This document shows positions 32,101-43,406 of a stretch of 64,000 bases of DNA, in pieces (positions within the stretch are counted from its first letter, which is position 1; the number at the start of each line of letters is the position of its first letter). The DNA is from Aaosphaeria pasadenensis (lineage: Eukaryota; Ascomycota; Dothideomycetes; Pleosporales). Under the pieces are notes generated by a model, which was not told the DNA's origin, did no database searches, and saw only the letters and a list, made by a program, of their open reading frames with translations. A program made the translations under genes and the position numbers. The stretch lies in contig JAKLMB010000029.1 in the NCBI GenBank assembly GCA_022813625.1, forward strand, positions 310,001-374,000, in the 5' to 3' direction.

Positions 32101-32465
32101 TCATCTACAGAGCTTAAATCGTTGAGAAACTGTAAGTAGATCTATTCTTTTTGGAGGGTTTCCCCCAATATCGTGTATCGGAACCTCTAGCCTGTCAAAA
32201 GCATGTCTGAGGCGCATATGTTGAAATCGCTTCACTGTCAGAGTTTGCGGGAACACGTTGATAGGAAGACCGCAGATGAATAGAAGAAGACGATAAATGT
32301 ATGGGGCGTGTAGTCCATATCGAGCAATGTCTGGGGTGACCAGGGAATCCACATTGGGAACCATGGTAATTATAATATGCCATGCGATGTCAGCAGCCAA
32401 TTCCATGCAACTAGCCGCATTGGGCAAATATTGGAAACACTGTCGATCTATGACGATCTTCAGAT
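32101..32465 (-). pseudogene. Orphan coding fragment
   Basis: A frame open from about 32465 to a stop at 32101 encodes about 120 well-composed residues (DLKIVIDRQCFQYL, CMELAADIAWHIIITMVPNV, APYIYRLLLFICGLPINVFP, QRFKLCR). Its own start is missing: the first in-frame ATG is internal, and a stop lies just upstream. Nearby upstream pieces in other frames (MSLPLERTGHG, DHTRSFETDIK) suggest a frame-broken 5' part. This could be a pseudogene or the last exon of an unrecognised gene. Family not recognised. Confidence 0.3.
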
Positions 32466-33796
32466 CTTGATATCAGTCTCAAAAGACCGGGTGTGATCGA
32501 TTAGCCATGGCCGGTGCGTTCTAGAGGTAGTGACATGTCAAATAAAAGGTATGAGATGTTGCACAATGCAAGATTATGAAACCACGATTGAGGCGTGTGA
32601 GACTGTGCTACGGCGATGAATGGCCAGCTTATCAAGACGCCTCTCCCTGGGACTCCTTGAATGGAAGGATTCGCCAATGTTGTGTGGGCAGTCGGACAGA
32701 TCTAGGACAGACGCGGCGGCAGCCCTTTGTGTGCAACGGTTGCGAGTGTTGAGACACGTCGCGTCTTTGTCGCGTACTTCTCCTCGGATATACGGGATGT
32801 TGGGAAGGGAAATCCTGCACGAAGGTGGATCTACCTCGTAGGGTCTCGACGGTCTAGATACCCAGGTCCCTAAGATACTTAGATGACGGAGAGCAATCCG
32901 ACAGGCAATGTGAACAGTATCCCGTTATGGAAGAAACGTTACTAAATAGGTAGGTAGTGATTAGTCGGACCTACTAGCATGATGAGAATGGTGACAGTAT
33001 GTTTCCACTGACATATGCATGTAGGGTCCAATCTGAATCGACGATCATTGCAGTAATCAATCGCTACCGAGGCAAAGGAGACCGGATGTAATGAGTATCT
33101 CGTATAATAACGATTGAATGGTAGGATGGAGGAGGTTACTGTGTAGAGTTGAGAGTTGGAGTTACATAACAGGAGGGGGAGAGGAGGGAGAGAGAACCTT
33201 GGAAGCCAGTCAAAGTCCCAATCCGGTTAGTCAGGAAGAAAGTGGCGCCGCACCCATAAGCCAAGCCCCTGGGACCTTCCCTCCCCCAGCTTCGCTCTTC
33301 TGCTCCCTGCAAGTTTCCCCATTCACATTTCCAGTCCTGTACACTTACACTTACACTTACACTAACTACTACTACACCACTCCTCACACACTGCACACTA
33401 CACTTACTCGTATCTACCGTGCACTCTTCGTCTTCCTTTTCCCCTCACCCTCACATCTGTTGTTTTGGGCTCAATATCTACTTGCGAGCATTTCCAGAGA
33501 GAAGCTTTATTAGAGCTCCTGTACACTTATACATCATAGCTGTCGCATGAGCACTACCGGTGAGCTCGGCTGAATTAACACCCCCGCGAATTCCATACAC
33601 CAGACCGACAGAGGGTATGCACGTTGGCCTGACCGCTTGCTAGCTTCATGTATTTTCTATGCCTGAATTGCATAACCCAGAGTTCATTGTAATTAACTAG
33701 TCGACAGTAGAACAACATTCCTTTCGCATCGCAACAGCTCGATTCGTAACCCACCCTGTACACTTCCCCGCCAATTACGCCCTAGAACCAGTCACA
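32466..33796. other. Intergenic, 1.3 kb
   Basis: No intact gene. A short ACTTAC-type microsatellite sits near 33337-33365 inside a pyrimidine-rich stretch. The right end is the glutaredoxin promoter. Confidence 0.45.
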
Positions 33797-34658
33797 ATGC
33801 CATCCCAACGACGCATGCGCCTCAGTGGCCTTCTCTTCATCGTCGTTATCGTAGTAATTCTCTACATGAGCAGCTCAGCCAGCCGGACACAGGGCTCGGA
33901 TTTCTACACTAGAACACAAGAGGCCCTCCAATCGAGGGAGTACGAAGCAGCCGCCAAACAACGTGATGCAGAAGACGTCGGTTCGCGTTTGAAGGCGGCA
34001 GAAAGCGCTGCGAAACAGTCGGCGGACAAAAAGAGCCAGAAATACTTTGAGTCGGTCGATGGCGCAGGCAATGAGAAGAGCGTTGCTGGACGAGTCAAGC
34101 TAGGAGAACAGGCTGCCGACAGGAAGAACCCACCAGGTGTTGCCAACGTTGGAGGCAGGCCTGCAGACATACACGCTGCCAAAGAGGACAAGGATGAGAC
34201 ACAGGAACAGCACGAAGCCGAGGTCGAATTGAATGCTATCCTCAAGAAGAGCCCAAGTACGTACTAGAATGCACTTGTGGTCTGATGATCTGCTAACGAA
34301 CCCTACAGTGATTATTTTCAGCAAATCCTACTGTCCCTATTCTAAAAAGGCGAAGAACATTCTCCTCAAGAAATACAAAATCGTTCCTGAGCCTTTCGTG
34401 GTCGAGCTCGACGAACATCCTCTCGGTCACTATCTTCAACAAACCCTCGGCCAGACAACCGGACGAACGACTGTTCCCAACGTTCTACTCATGGGCAAGA
34501 GTATCGGTGGAGGTGACGACATCGAGGAGCTTCACATTCACAACAAGCTCATTGACAAAGTCAAAACTATGGGTGGCAGCCGCATAGTCGAGGTCGCACA
34601 CCGTGACGGCTTGTCCATGGATTCCGACTCAAGGTCAGAGGTAAAACTCCGGGTTTGA
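33797..34658 (+). CDS. Membrane-anchored monothiol glutaredoxin (Grx6/Grx7-like)
   Basis: CDS joins 33797-34256 and 34309-34658 (269 residues); the 52-bp intron splices to KSPMIIFSKSYCPYSKK. A type II signal anchor (LLFIVVIVVILYM, residues about 12-24) is followed by a polar Ala/Glu/Lys-rich stalk to residue 150. The glutaredoxin domain then shows the active site C162-P-Y-S165, the cis-proline segment TTVPNVLLMGKSIGGGDD and the C-terminal helices. Family relatives reside in the ER/Golgi lumen, bind Fe-S clusters and reduce glutathione mixed disulphides. The intron falls exactly between stalk and catalytic domain. Confidence is high for the domain; the compartment is inferred from topology. 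Confidence 0.92.
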
Positions 34659-35344
34659 GTGACAAACCATACGTAGCTCCAGCAATTCTCATATTATTAT
34701 TTCGTTGTACATATTATCAAAGGGATCATAAACGGCGTTGACAGGGTGGAATGCCCTCGGGTCTGCGGACCGGGATTTGGGAATTGAGCATTTTACTCAA
34801 GGTTCGGATTGGAGATACCTCTGGGACAATTGGCTTTTAGGTTTTGAGGAGGTTTACTAATTGACTTGCCCATTCTAATTTCTCTCCGCCGTCCATGAAT
34901 TTATCAATCAAAGACAATATATCATGACCAAAACACTATCTTTACTCCCCATTTTTTTCTTCGCCTCTTTTAGGCTCATCTCCATACCGATCTGCCAATT
35001 TCATTTTGTTTCGTTTCTTATTATGAGAGTAGCCTTGCACTCTCTTTCACTGCCATTCACCCGCATACGCCCCTGTCTTCTGATCATGGTCACGAATACA
35101 TTTTCGACTAGAAAACAATATCCCTCTACTAGTTTCGAACTACTCCCTCAAGAACCCAGCGAGGCCGAGGCGACTGTCTGTAGCGAATAGATGTAGAATC
35201 ACTCGGACATTCTCAATCACATTTAGGGACAAAGTTTGGAATTTACCCTGTCAATGGGAGTTTCAAAGTGCCACAATCCTAGAACTTTAGCATTGAAACT
35301 TTTACATATCTACCTCGGCCCGCCGGTACGGTATATTTCCATCC
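34659..35344. other. Intergenic, convergent 3' ends
   Basis: 686 bp between the glutaredoxin and aldo-keto reductase stops. A frame at 34924-35190 is hydrophobic but has no support and lies in a T-rich 3' flank. Confidence 0.45.
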
Positions 35345-36534
35345 CTAATGTCCAACCATCTTCTGCTGCGCCTCCGCATACCGGTTACCAGTCGGCTTCG
35401 CAGCATCGACGATCCTACGCATCTCCGCGCGCTCCTCCTCCGTCAACACCACATCCCTCGACGCCCAGTTCTCCTCCAGCCGGCTGGACTTCGTAGTACC
35501 GGGGATCGGGATCATGCCCTGCGCGGCGACCCACGCAAGCGCAATCTGCGACGTCTTGACGCCCTTCTTCGCCGCGAGCTTCTTGATCTCCTCCACGATC
35601 GCCTTGTTCTTGTAGAAGTTCTCGCCTTGGAATTTGGGTACTGTTGAGAGTGTTAGAATTGCAGAGCACTGATGTTGGTGGGGGCTTGGGGGGTGGGGAG
35701 GGTTACCTGATCGTCGGAAGTCGTTCGCGGAGAAGTCGTCGGGTGAGTTATAGTCGAAGTTATCGACCAGCCAGCCGTGGCCCAGGGGACTGTATGCGAC
35801 GTATGCGACGCCTAGTTCCTTCGCGGTGTCGATTAGGCCGTCGGTCTCGTGCAGTGTTTCGAAGGCTGAGTATTCTGCTTGCACGGCGTCGATTTTCGCG
35901 ACTATGGATCCAGTCAGAAATGCGTCAAGGGATCCATATAAGTGATTTCGACTTACTGGCATTGGCAGCACGCAGCGTCTTTGCCGAGCACTCGGAGAGC
36001 CCAATGTACTTCGTCTTTCCCTGCCTGCGGATCTCGTCGAGTGCGGGGATGGATTCGGTGAGCGGGGTGTTGGGGTCGATGCGGTGGAGATAGTACAGGT
36101 CGGGCGCGAAGCCGAGGCGAGAGATGGTGCCCTCGATGTATTCCTTAATATGCTCCGCAGAATTCGTGCAACCAGATTCGCCGTTGAAGCACTTCAGCCC
36201 GCATTTTGATGCAACTGGAATGCGGTTGTTAGTGAACAGTGTCCGACTCTTGGGCGGCGGGTTCACGGGTTCGTGTGGGTTATGTTTATTACGTACTGAA
36301 GACCTTGTCACGGACATTGTGCTTCCTGATGAAATCGCCGAGGAGCTTCTCGTTCACGCCGGCTTGGTACACGACTGCGGTGTCCCAGAATGTGCATCCC
36401 AATTCGATGGCCTTGAGGAGGACGGGCTCTGCTTCCTCGAGACTGAGATCGCTGCCGAGGCCGAAGCTGAGGCCCATGGCGCCGAAGCCTGGGGTCGGGA
36501 CTTGGATGTCCTGGAATTGGAATGTTTTGCTCAT
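35345..36534 (-). CDS. Aldo-keto reductase
   Basis: CDS joins 36534-36297, 36214-35957, 35901-35707 and 35640-35345 (328 residues, normal for the family). Introns are 82, 55 and 66 bp; junctions read KVFIASKCGLK, ANAIAKIDAVQ and RRSVPKFQGEN. The catalytic tetrad is present: Asp51 and Tyr56 (FWDTAVVYQAG), Lys83 (ASKCG) and His123 (YYLHRID). The NADPH-site region PGTTKSSRLEENWAS is intact. It resembles the AKR13/YakC-like oxidoreductases that reduce aldehydes and ketones with NADPH in the cytosol. It is divergent from the PhyH-like gene across an 872-bp shared promoter, so co-regulation of the two is plausible. Confidence 0.93.
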
Positions 36535-37406
36535 CTTGTTCCTTCTCTTCTCTTTCAGTATCAAGTAATTGTGTTGTTGGCAAAGTGGTCAAGTCTGCTG
36601 GGAATTCGATATCAATGAAGTTCAACTATTTCGGCGGATCAAGTTGACTTTATATCATCCAAACCATCTACCAAAAACTCCGATGAGGCTCTGAGAGTTG
36701 ATATCACTATGTGTCCAAGCTCTGAATATCTCCGGTCATCAAGATGCATTAGCTCGGCGGGATCGGCTCAACTACAAGTTTGACGTCGTTGTTGCGATTA
36801 TCACCGATTAATTCCGCGCCATACCACGAACGGCGATCCACAATGAAGACGGGCATGTTGAGCTAACGGGTTTGCCGGGAGCATTTCGGCAACATAGATT
36901 TCGATTTACGGATGATGGTGACACTAGACGTTGGAACAGTTGCAGCCAAAAATTGGTGTATGAGATGATGTGCTCTGTACCCTGGAATTACGCCCGGAGT
37001 TGATTGGTTAAGTCCGTGCATCAGATCGATCTTTCTTGATAGATGCGAATGAACCCAATAAATGCTTCAAAAGTCGATCAGGAAGGATATGACTTTATCC
37101 GACACACTGTACGGGTGGCATGAGCCTCCGTTAATATGTACAGGATGTCACATGCACTACCTTCGAATGGGCAGCGACGCGTAGTCCAAAGCGGAGCATT
37201 GCTCTTTCCCTCCAACCAGTGTTGTCCTCCAACACTAACACACAACTTTGTCAACGATTCATCCGCATTCAGATCCAAATTATTACGGACTCAGTCCGTA
37301 CTTGAAAGCCTATTGTTGCTTCCGTGTAGCCGCAATCGTACCTTGCCGTCGGTCCTGTAGATAATTGTTCGATTACGTCACACCTTTCCCCCGCATATAA
37401 ATCAAC
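36535..37406. other. Divergent promoter between AKR and PhyH-like genes
   Basis: 872 bp with no gene. It holds the inverted repeat at 37284-37300 near the PhyH-like start. Confidence 0.55.
37284..37300. promoter_or_regulatory. Perfect inverted repeat CGG-N7-CCG
   Basis: TACGGACT-C-AGTCCGTA: two 8-bp arms around one base, containing CGG and CCG half-sites seven bases apart. This is the geometry recognised by dimeric Zn2Cys6 regulators. It lies about 105 bp upstream of the PhyH-like ATG. Confidence 0.5.
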
Positions 37407-38523
37407 ATGGCCCTGTCAGCAGAACCCATTGTAATCCGTATCTCAGGCACAGAGATTGAGGATGCATCTCTCACTCAACAGAATCTTGAGATTGCAACCA
37501 GAGCTCTGCATCGTGATGGCCTCGTTGTCATTGAGGATCTCATCCCCCACGAAATCCTCGATTCTCTCAACGACTACATGATCAAAGATGCTTACGAGCT
37601 TCGATCAAGGAAAGATAGTCCGTTTAACTACCACAGGGGAAACATTCAGCAGGATCCACTGCTTACCACGGAGCTGTTCAGCGATGAGGTTTATGTCAGT
37701 AAGTGCTTCTGGGGTAGCCAAGGATTTCTCATCGAGAGGCCAAGTCTATGGTAATGAAAATCTGGGGAAGCAAAAAGGCTCCGCTATGTTGGACTCATTA
37801 ACCACTAGACGAGCTTTTCTCTGACTGAGCTAGACTCCATCATCACCCAAATCACGTCGACAACTCTTGGTCCCAAGCCCTCTTTGCGATTCATATCTGG
37901 CAACACTGCCCTTCCGCCTTCTCCCGATGCTCCGCCCAAGTCCCAGCCGACGCACACTGATGCCGACTTCAATCACCCAGAGATTCCATTCGCTCTTGTT
38001 ATCAACGTGCCTCTCGTGACCATGACACCCGAGAATGGCTCAACCGAAGTTTGGCTCGGGACGCATGCGAATACCACTATTGCAGATCAGGAGGGCGCAC
38101 ATGGTGATCGCGCAAGCGGGAGAATCAAGTCCAATCTACTCAGGGACAGGCGCGCTCAACGACCTCCATGCCAGCCCGTGGTGAAGAAAGGAAGTGTCGT
38201 TGTACGAGACTTAAGACTATGGCATGGCGGGATGCCTAATATGAGCAAAGATCCAAGAGTCATGCTTGCTTTCAGTAAGCCAGCCACGTCGCTTAAGAGA
38301 ATCCTTGTCGCTAAAAATTCTGACAGTCCATTTTGCGCCTTGGTATCGGAATCAAATGCAAGTCGAGTTTGCCGAGGAGTTGCGGGAGAGGTTGACGCTC
38401 GAGAGGACTGGCCTGCACGTGGCAGCAATATATGTGTCGAGCCAGGAGTTGGCGCAGAATTATTTGAGTCGACCGTACGGAAATGCGTACGACTTCGACC
38501 AAACCCAAAAGCTCGTGATCTAA
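37407..38523 (+). CDS. Phytanoyl-CoA dioxygenase (PhyH)-family protein
   Basis: CDS joins 37407-37698, 37834-38274 and 38327-38523 (309 residues). The first intron (135 bp) uses an acceptor in GAGCTAG that restores VYVNSIITQITSTTLGPKP; the second (52 bp) restores MLAFIHFAPWYRN. The Fe(II)/2-oxoglutarate facial triad is visible: His138-x-Asp140 in PTHTDADF and His228 in RLWHGGMPN, with the 2-oxoglutarate-binding Arg in DPRVMLAF. Fungal PhyH-like proteins of this size (fumitremorgin/verruculogen-type and others) hydroxylate or otherwise oxidise small molecules. The substrate is unknown. There is no peroxisomal signal (it ends KLVI). Confidence 0.9.
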
Positions 38524-39070
38524 TCTTTATTTGAGATATGACCCTGAAATGTCTGCTCTCAATTGCTGATCTTTAAAGGAGACGACTCCGCGTGCCAATC
38601 ATGTGTGCTGGTGGTTTGAACAAAGAAAGGGAACCGTGTACGAGCCCACGAGCCAGAAGACCCTGCGTCGACAGTGACTTCCATCATACATAGGAATTGG
38701 GTCGATCTAATCACTGATCAAAATACCATCCGGCTGTGCATGCCCAGGCTGCGGATATTTTATTCAGCATGGGCAGGTCGTATTCCGAGTGGTGCCCAGA
38801 CATATCGACACGCCATAGCGCGCTCAGTAAGCACTCACTCAATCTCAACACGGGCATGCATCACCTTACCTCGTACCAACAAACATGAATAGAAACGAGC
38901 CCCACTGCAACCCGTTTTCCTTTCAATCGCCGTTACTCACACCTCGGATCCCGACATTCTCGATCTTGATTGAAGTTATCGACATCTTTGCGGTCTCCTC
39001 TCCTTGCATCTGTTTTTGAAGAGGAGGAGAAATGCGGATTTGCGTGAGCTCGTCTTAGGGCACTAAAGCC
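38524..39070. other. Intergenic
   Basis: 547 bp, promoter of the rhodopsin-domain gene. The open frame 38674-38892 lacks support. Confidence 0.5.
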
Positions 39071-40571
39071 ATGGCTATTCCGCCTGCAACCGACTGGCAT
39101 TGGAGAGTTTTACGAGCCGTGGACCTTCGCGGCACCGACAATATCAAGCAACATGAAGTCGTAAATGGCTACCGCGGCCCTCAAATATCGAAAAATGCAA
39201 CCCTCGCGACAGAACTACCCTTGATGATTCTTGCCACCTCTACGGTAGCATTGAGACTCTGGTCAAGATTGGCAGTGAAGAGAATGTTGGCGGTTGATGA
39301 TGTGCTCATCACACTTGGATGGGTGAGTCTAAGAAGATCTACTTTGTTCGATGCGGAATCGAGGGAGAGTCGTAAGAAGAGACCCTCTAACTGTCAACCC
39401 AGGCGTGCGCTTTCGGACGAACAGTCATTTCATGCATGAGTGCAGATGATCCGTGGGGTTTCAGCATAGACGGACCTGATGAACCTGCTGAGATACCATA
39501 CTACCAGGTAAGGGTGACGTCTGCATGTTCGGAATTTTAGTGTCGCATGTCTCTGACAGTAAACAGCACATATTCGAACGTCGCATCGCGTATATCTTCG
39601 CTGTAGCTTTCATACGCACATCAGTCGTGTCATACTACCTTCGCATCTTTCCCTCATCACTTCTGTCCCTCCGCCGCCTTTCGTGGGTCCTGCTAGTCCT
39701 TGCCCTTGCTCAGTTCATCGAGGTTTTTACCGTGCTCATAGTCTTCTGCAAAGACATCTCAAAGATCTGGACAAACGACTATATCGCTTTCCGTGGGTCG
39801 CGGTGTTTCTCGTCGTCGACGTACAGCTATAGTGCCGCAATCGGTGATAGCATTCTCGACTGTCTGATCTTCGCACTCCCGATTCCCTACGTATGGTCTC
39901 TCACCAAGCTGCGATTTCGGCAGCGGCTCAGTCTTATCATCATTTTCGCTCTTGGTTTCCTTGTCTGCGCCGTAGCGCTCACCCAAATACCATTCATTCA
40001 ACGCCGCGAACAGAACCCCAACTACTTCGGCGGCGCAATCAACCTCCTGATCGCAATACAGCTAGCTTTGGCCATAATCGCCGCGTCGCTCCCGGATTTG
40101 CGAGCCCTCATTGCGAGATTCTTCCCGAAATTCGAACAACTGCATCGAAGCAACAGCTCTGGCCGGGACGCCCAACAAGATGCGCATAATCATTACGGTG
40201 ATGCGGAAAACGGTGGAGATGCGTTGCGATATCCCCAACGAGCCCAAGACTGCCAAAAGCGAGAATCGAAAATTCCAGATTGGATGCGATCGGCGATACC
40301 CGCGAGTCTGATGGAATCCAGGAATCCACAAGAGACCGAAGCAGGAGACACCAGAGCTTCTTGCGAGGAAGACCGGCCGGAAGGAGCGAAGACGGGACAG
40401 GTCAGGTTTGGATTCGAATCGAGCTCGAGTCTCGGAGTAGGGGTGGGTTTGGGTGTCGGTATGAGGAGCGGACAGCCTCGACGAGGGAGCGCATTTTCCA
40501 GGCGCGCGACGGTGGCAGATATCACACCACTGCCGCAACATAGCGAAAAAAGCGAGCTCTCCACGCAGTAA
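39071..40571 (+). CDS. Rhodopsin-domain (Pth11-like) integral membrane protein
   Basis: CDS joins 39071-39322, 39403-39507 and 39567-40571 (453 residues), each exon a whole number of codons; junctions read ITLGWACAFGRT and IPYYQHIFERR. Seven hydrophobic segments fit the fungal rhodopsin/SAT4 family: RLWSRLAVKRMLAVDDVLI after helix 1, FIRTSVVSYYLRIFPS, CFSSSTYSYSAAIGDSILDCLIFALPIPYVWSL with the short W-L/K loop (LTKLRFRQRL), and FGGAINLLIAIQLALAIIAASLPDLRAL. There is no N-terminal CFEM domain. The cytosolic tail of about 150 residues is charged, then Gly/Val-rich. Relatives include surface sensors such as Pth11, but most are uncharacterised. Confidence 0.88.
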
Positions 40572-43406
40572 TATATATACACGATACATACGACGTCCCC
40601 CGGAAGCAAGATCCGATATCTGCGAGCCTAGTGCGGCTCTATCACTTACATGATTAGACGAATTGATGACTGATGATTCTGTGCTTTTACACCTTGTGCC
40701 AGACCCATGCATGCCCAAACGGCATTGGAAATCCGGAGCATTTGACTTGCTGCTGCCATAATGATACAGACGCATCCGGCAAAGAAGGTTTCGTGCCATG
40801 ATCCATCCAACTCTTTTGAGCAAGAAGCGGACAATCGTATCTATCGCGCATGCATCTCAGCCTCAGCAAGCATCTACAGTCTCGCCAGAAACATACCATA
40901 ATTACCACAGCCCTTCCCGATCTGTCGACCAGGTGGAGCCGTTATCTTACGGATCGGTCCTTCCCATCCTTCTGGAATCTTACCAATGCTTCACATAAGC
41001 TTCACAGCCGCTTCATCATACAATTACGATATCAATGTACGACGAACAGTTTTCCCCCACACCGCCACACCTATCAATTATACCATACATACCATACACA
41101 ACAGCATACACAAACATACTTTCGTCCCTAGATAAGGACCTATTTTCCTAGGAAAGGAAAGGCAAGGCAAGCCCAACAGCAAAACATCCACGCACCCAAG
41201 AAGTACACGAATAGGTCTAGCATCACACACTAGACACGACCCTTTCGGCCCGACCTACCCGCTACCCGATCCGCATGCGCCATCACCACCACCAGCTCAT
41301 CTGAGATGCACGACGCCGTCGGGGGCCCTGCATGATGTACTGATAGAGGGGTGGGATGTGATGAGAGGGGGAGGGGAGGGAGGGTAAGTACCGTGTACTG
41401 CTGCCGTGCGATTCGTGGCGTACTTGTGCAGAAGGAGGGTTGGTGTGCGGAGGGGATTATGGTGCGTGGGAAGGCGTAGCGAGAGTACGGAGAGAGGGTA
41501 GCTGTTTTGAAGAAGTTGGATGTTAGATGCTGCCATGGGAAAAGAGTTTTAAGAAGATGAATAAACGGATATTGTATAGGCGGAGTGGGTTTCGCTGTAG
41601 AGTGTTGATGACGAGGATCATGGATAGACATGTATGAAACTTCCATCGTGCTAGAGTTTGTATATGTTTGTGTGTTTGGTTTCTTTCTTTTTCCAATAGA
41701 TGAGCGAAGGCACATAGAAAGAATGCGTACTATCTACCTAAACATACATCTCACGGTGATTAGCAGAAACTGCGAGGAAGTACTTCCGTGATTGAATAGA
41801 TGTAGATTTAAGAAGGTTGTCGAGGATTTCTCACTAGATCTTTATTGGGAGTATGTACTGTCCAGAACCCCGAAACTTACTTGTACGTAGGTAGACTTTC
41901 TGCGCATTTATTTACTACACAGGAGGGCACGGATGGATGTATGTATGATACGATGCATTCGCAATTCCCGTGTCCATCTCCCTGGTCGTTGACCTTGATA
42001 CATTCCCTCCTTCGAAAGCATGAGTAAAGGCGCAAATATCGAAAACACATGTTCTCTCCCCTCTAGTCCTTCCGAGAGGACCATGGTGGTTTAATTCTTA
42101 CATCTTGTGTCGAGCTGAGTCTCGCCCACAAACACCATCCTCCATCACAGTCTACTCATACCATCCTCCCACATACCCACAGCAACACCCTCACCGCACT
42201 TCCAACCACCAACTCCTCCTCCCAACATCTCCATTAATCCTTCGACACATCCCTCACGATCTCCCACCGTCCCCAGTGCGCTCCGTCGATCATAATCAGG
42301 GTCAGACACATTTAGCGTAAGGCATACCACACACCACACTTTTTACCCCACAATTCGACTAGCACGCACGCGTATCCACAATTCGTCTCAATTGCTTCAT
42401 GCACTGGCGATCATCGGAAGAGTATCACAGCGTACGATATATCTACGGGTAACGACGACGGCATGGGAAGTACAGGACTGGGGAATGTAGGTGAGGAGTA
42501 CAAAGGCGCGGGAATGCATGTGATTTGTCCGTCGGGGCGACTTCGGGAGTCTGGAGGAAGTACGAGGGCGAGGGCACATTTGTAAAAGGCGGGGAGAGGG
42601 GGGCTTCGGCGCCGATGGTCACTGGTGTATACCCGCAGTGCACTGCCGGTGCTGTGGGTAGGGTGGTAGGGTAGCGTACTGTGCTGTGCAGAGCTGTGTA
42701 GTTAGTGGAAGGTGGGTTAGTGTGCGACCCTGAGTTTTTTTGTCATGTCTCGTTTTCGTTTTGTCATTTCTTATGTGAAGGGATTTGGAATCGATGGGCG
42801 GTGCAAGGCATCACGGGGACTGTTCTGTTTTTGATGTTGGATACTTTTCTATCTCGTGTCTGTTGGGTGCGGTTGGCGGCGTGCGATCGGTGCGTAGCGG
42901 GGTTGTTTGAATTGGTTCGAGTCGAGGATGATTTGTGTTGATTTGGAATGGATTGATGATGATATTACGAGTCGGTTTACAAGGTACAATAGATGCCTAT
43001 TAACGGGTAATGGGTTTTGTGGTCGACTTGATGCTGATGATGCTGATGATGCAGATGATGGGCTGGACTGGGCTAAAATAGAACGGAGTGGAGTGGAGTT
43101 TGGGAGCTGCGTCGGAAGCGTGTGGAGACGAGGCGGGGTGGATGTTGGTGGTAACTAGTCGGTAAGTAGGTATATATACGAGGGACGCTGGGTGTTTGTT
43201 TCATGGTGCTTAAGTAGATACTTGTTGGCCTTTGTTTTGTGCGACAGATCTTCATTGGTGTTTGAACGAAAAAGTCGCTATCAGCCTTGCTACTTGTTTC
43301 TCTGGTGTGATTCGTGCTCGTATTTGTAGTTGTTCGGTGCTTTGAAAGTCGCTGTGGAAATACAGATTGGAATCATACAGCTGTTACTGTTGTACAACGC
43401 ATAGTC
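40572..43406. other. Gene-poor 2.8-kb region with low-complexity sequence
   Basis: No convincing gene. CA/CT- and GGT-rich tracts create open frames on both strands (for example 41230-41715, 42397-42643), with start or splice choices that cannot be supported. A GAT-rich microsatellite lies at about 43030-43060. Confidence 0.5.
43030..43060 (+). repeat. GATGCT/GATGAT microsatellite
   Basis: About five imperfect hexamers of GATGCTGAT type in non-coding sequence upstream of the GMC gene. Confidence 0.6.

Noticed and set aside
41230..41536. Third copy of the micro membrane protein
   Set aside because: A two-exon frame can be drawn, but it lacks the transmembrane helix, the FFP start and the conserved intron context.
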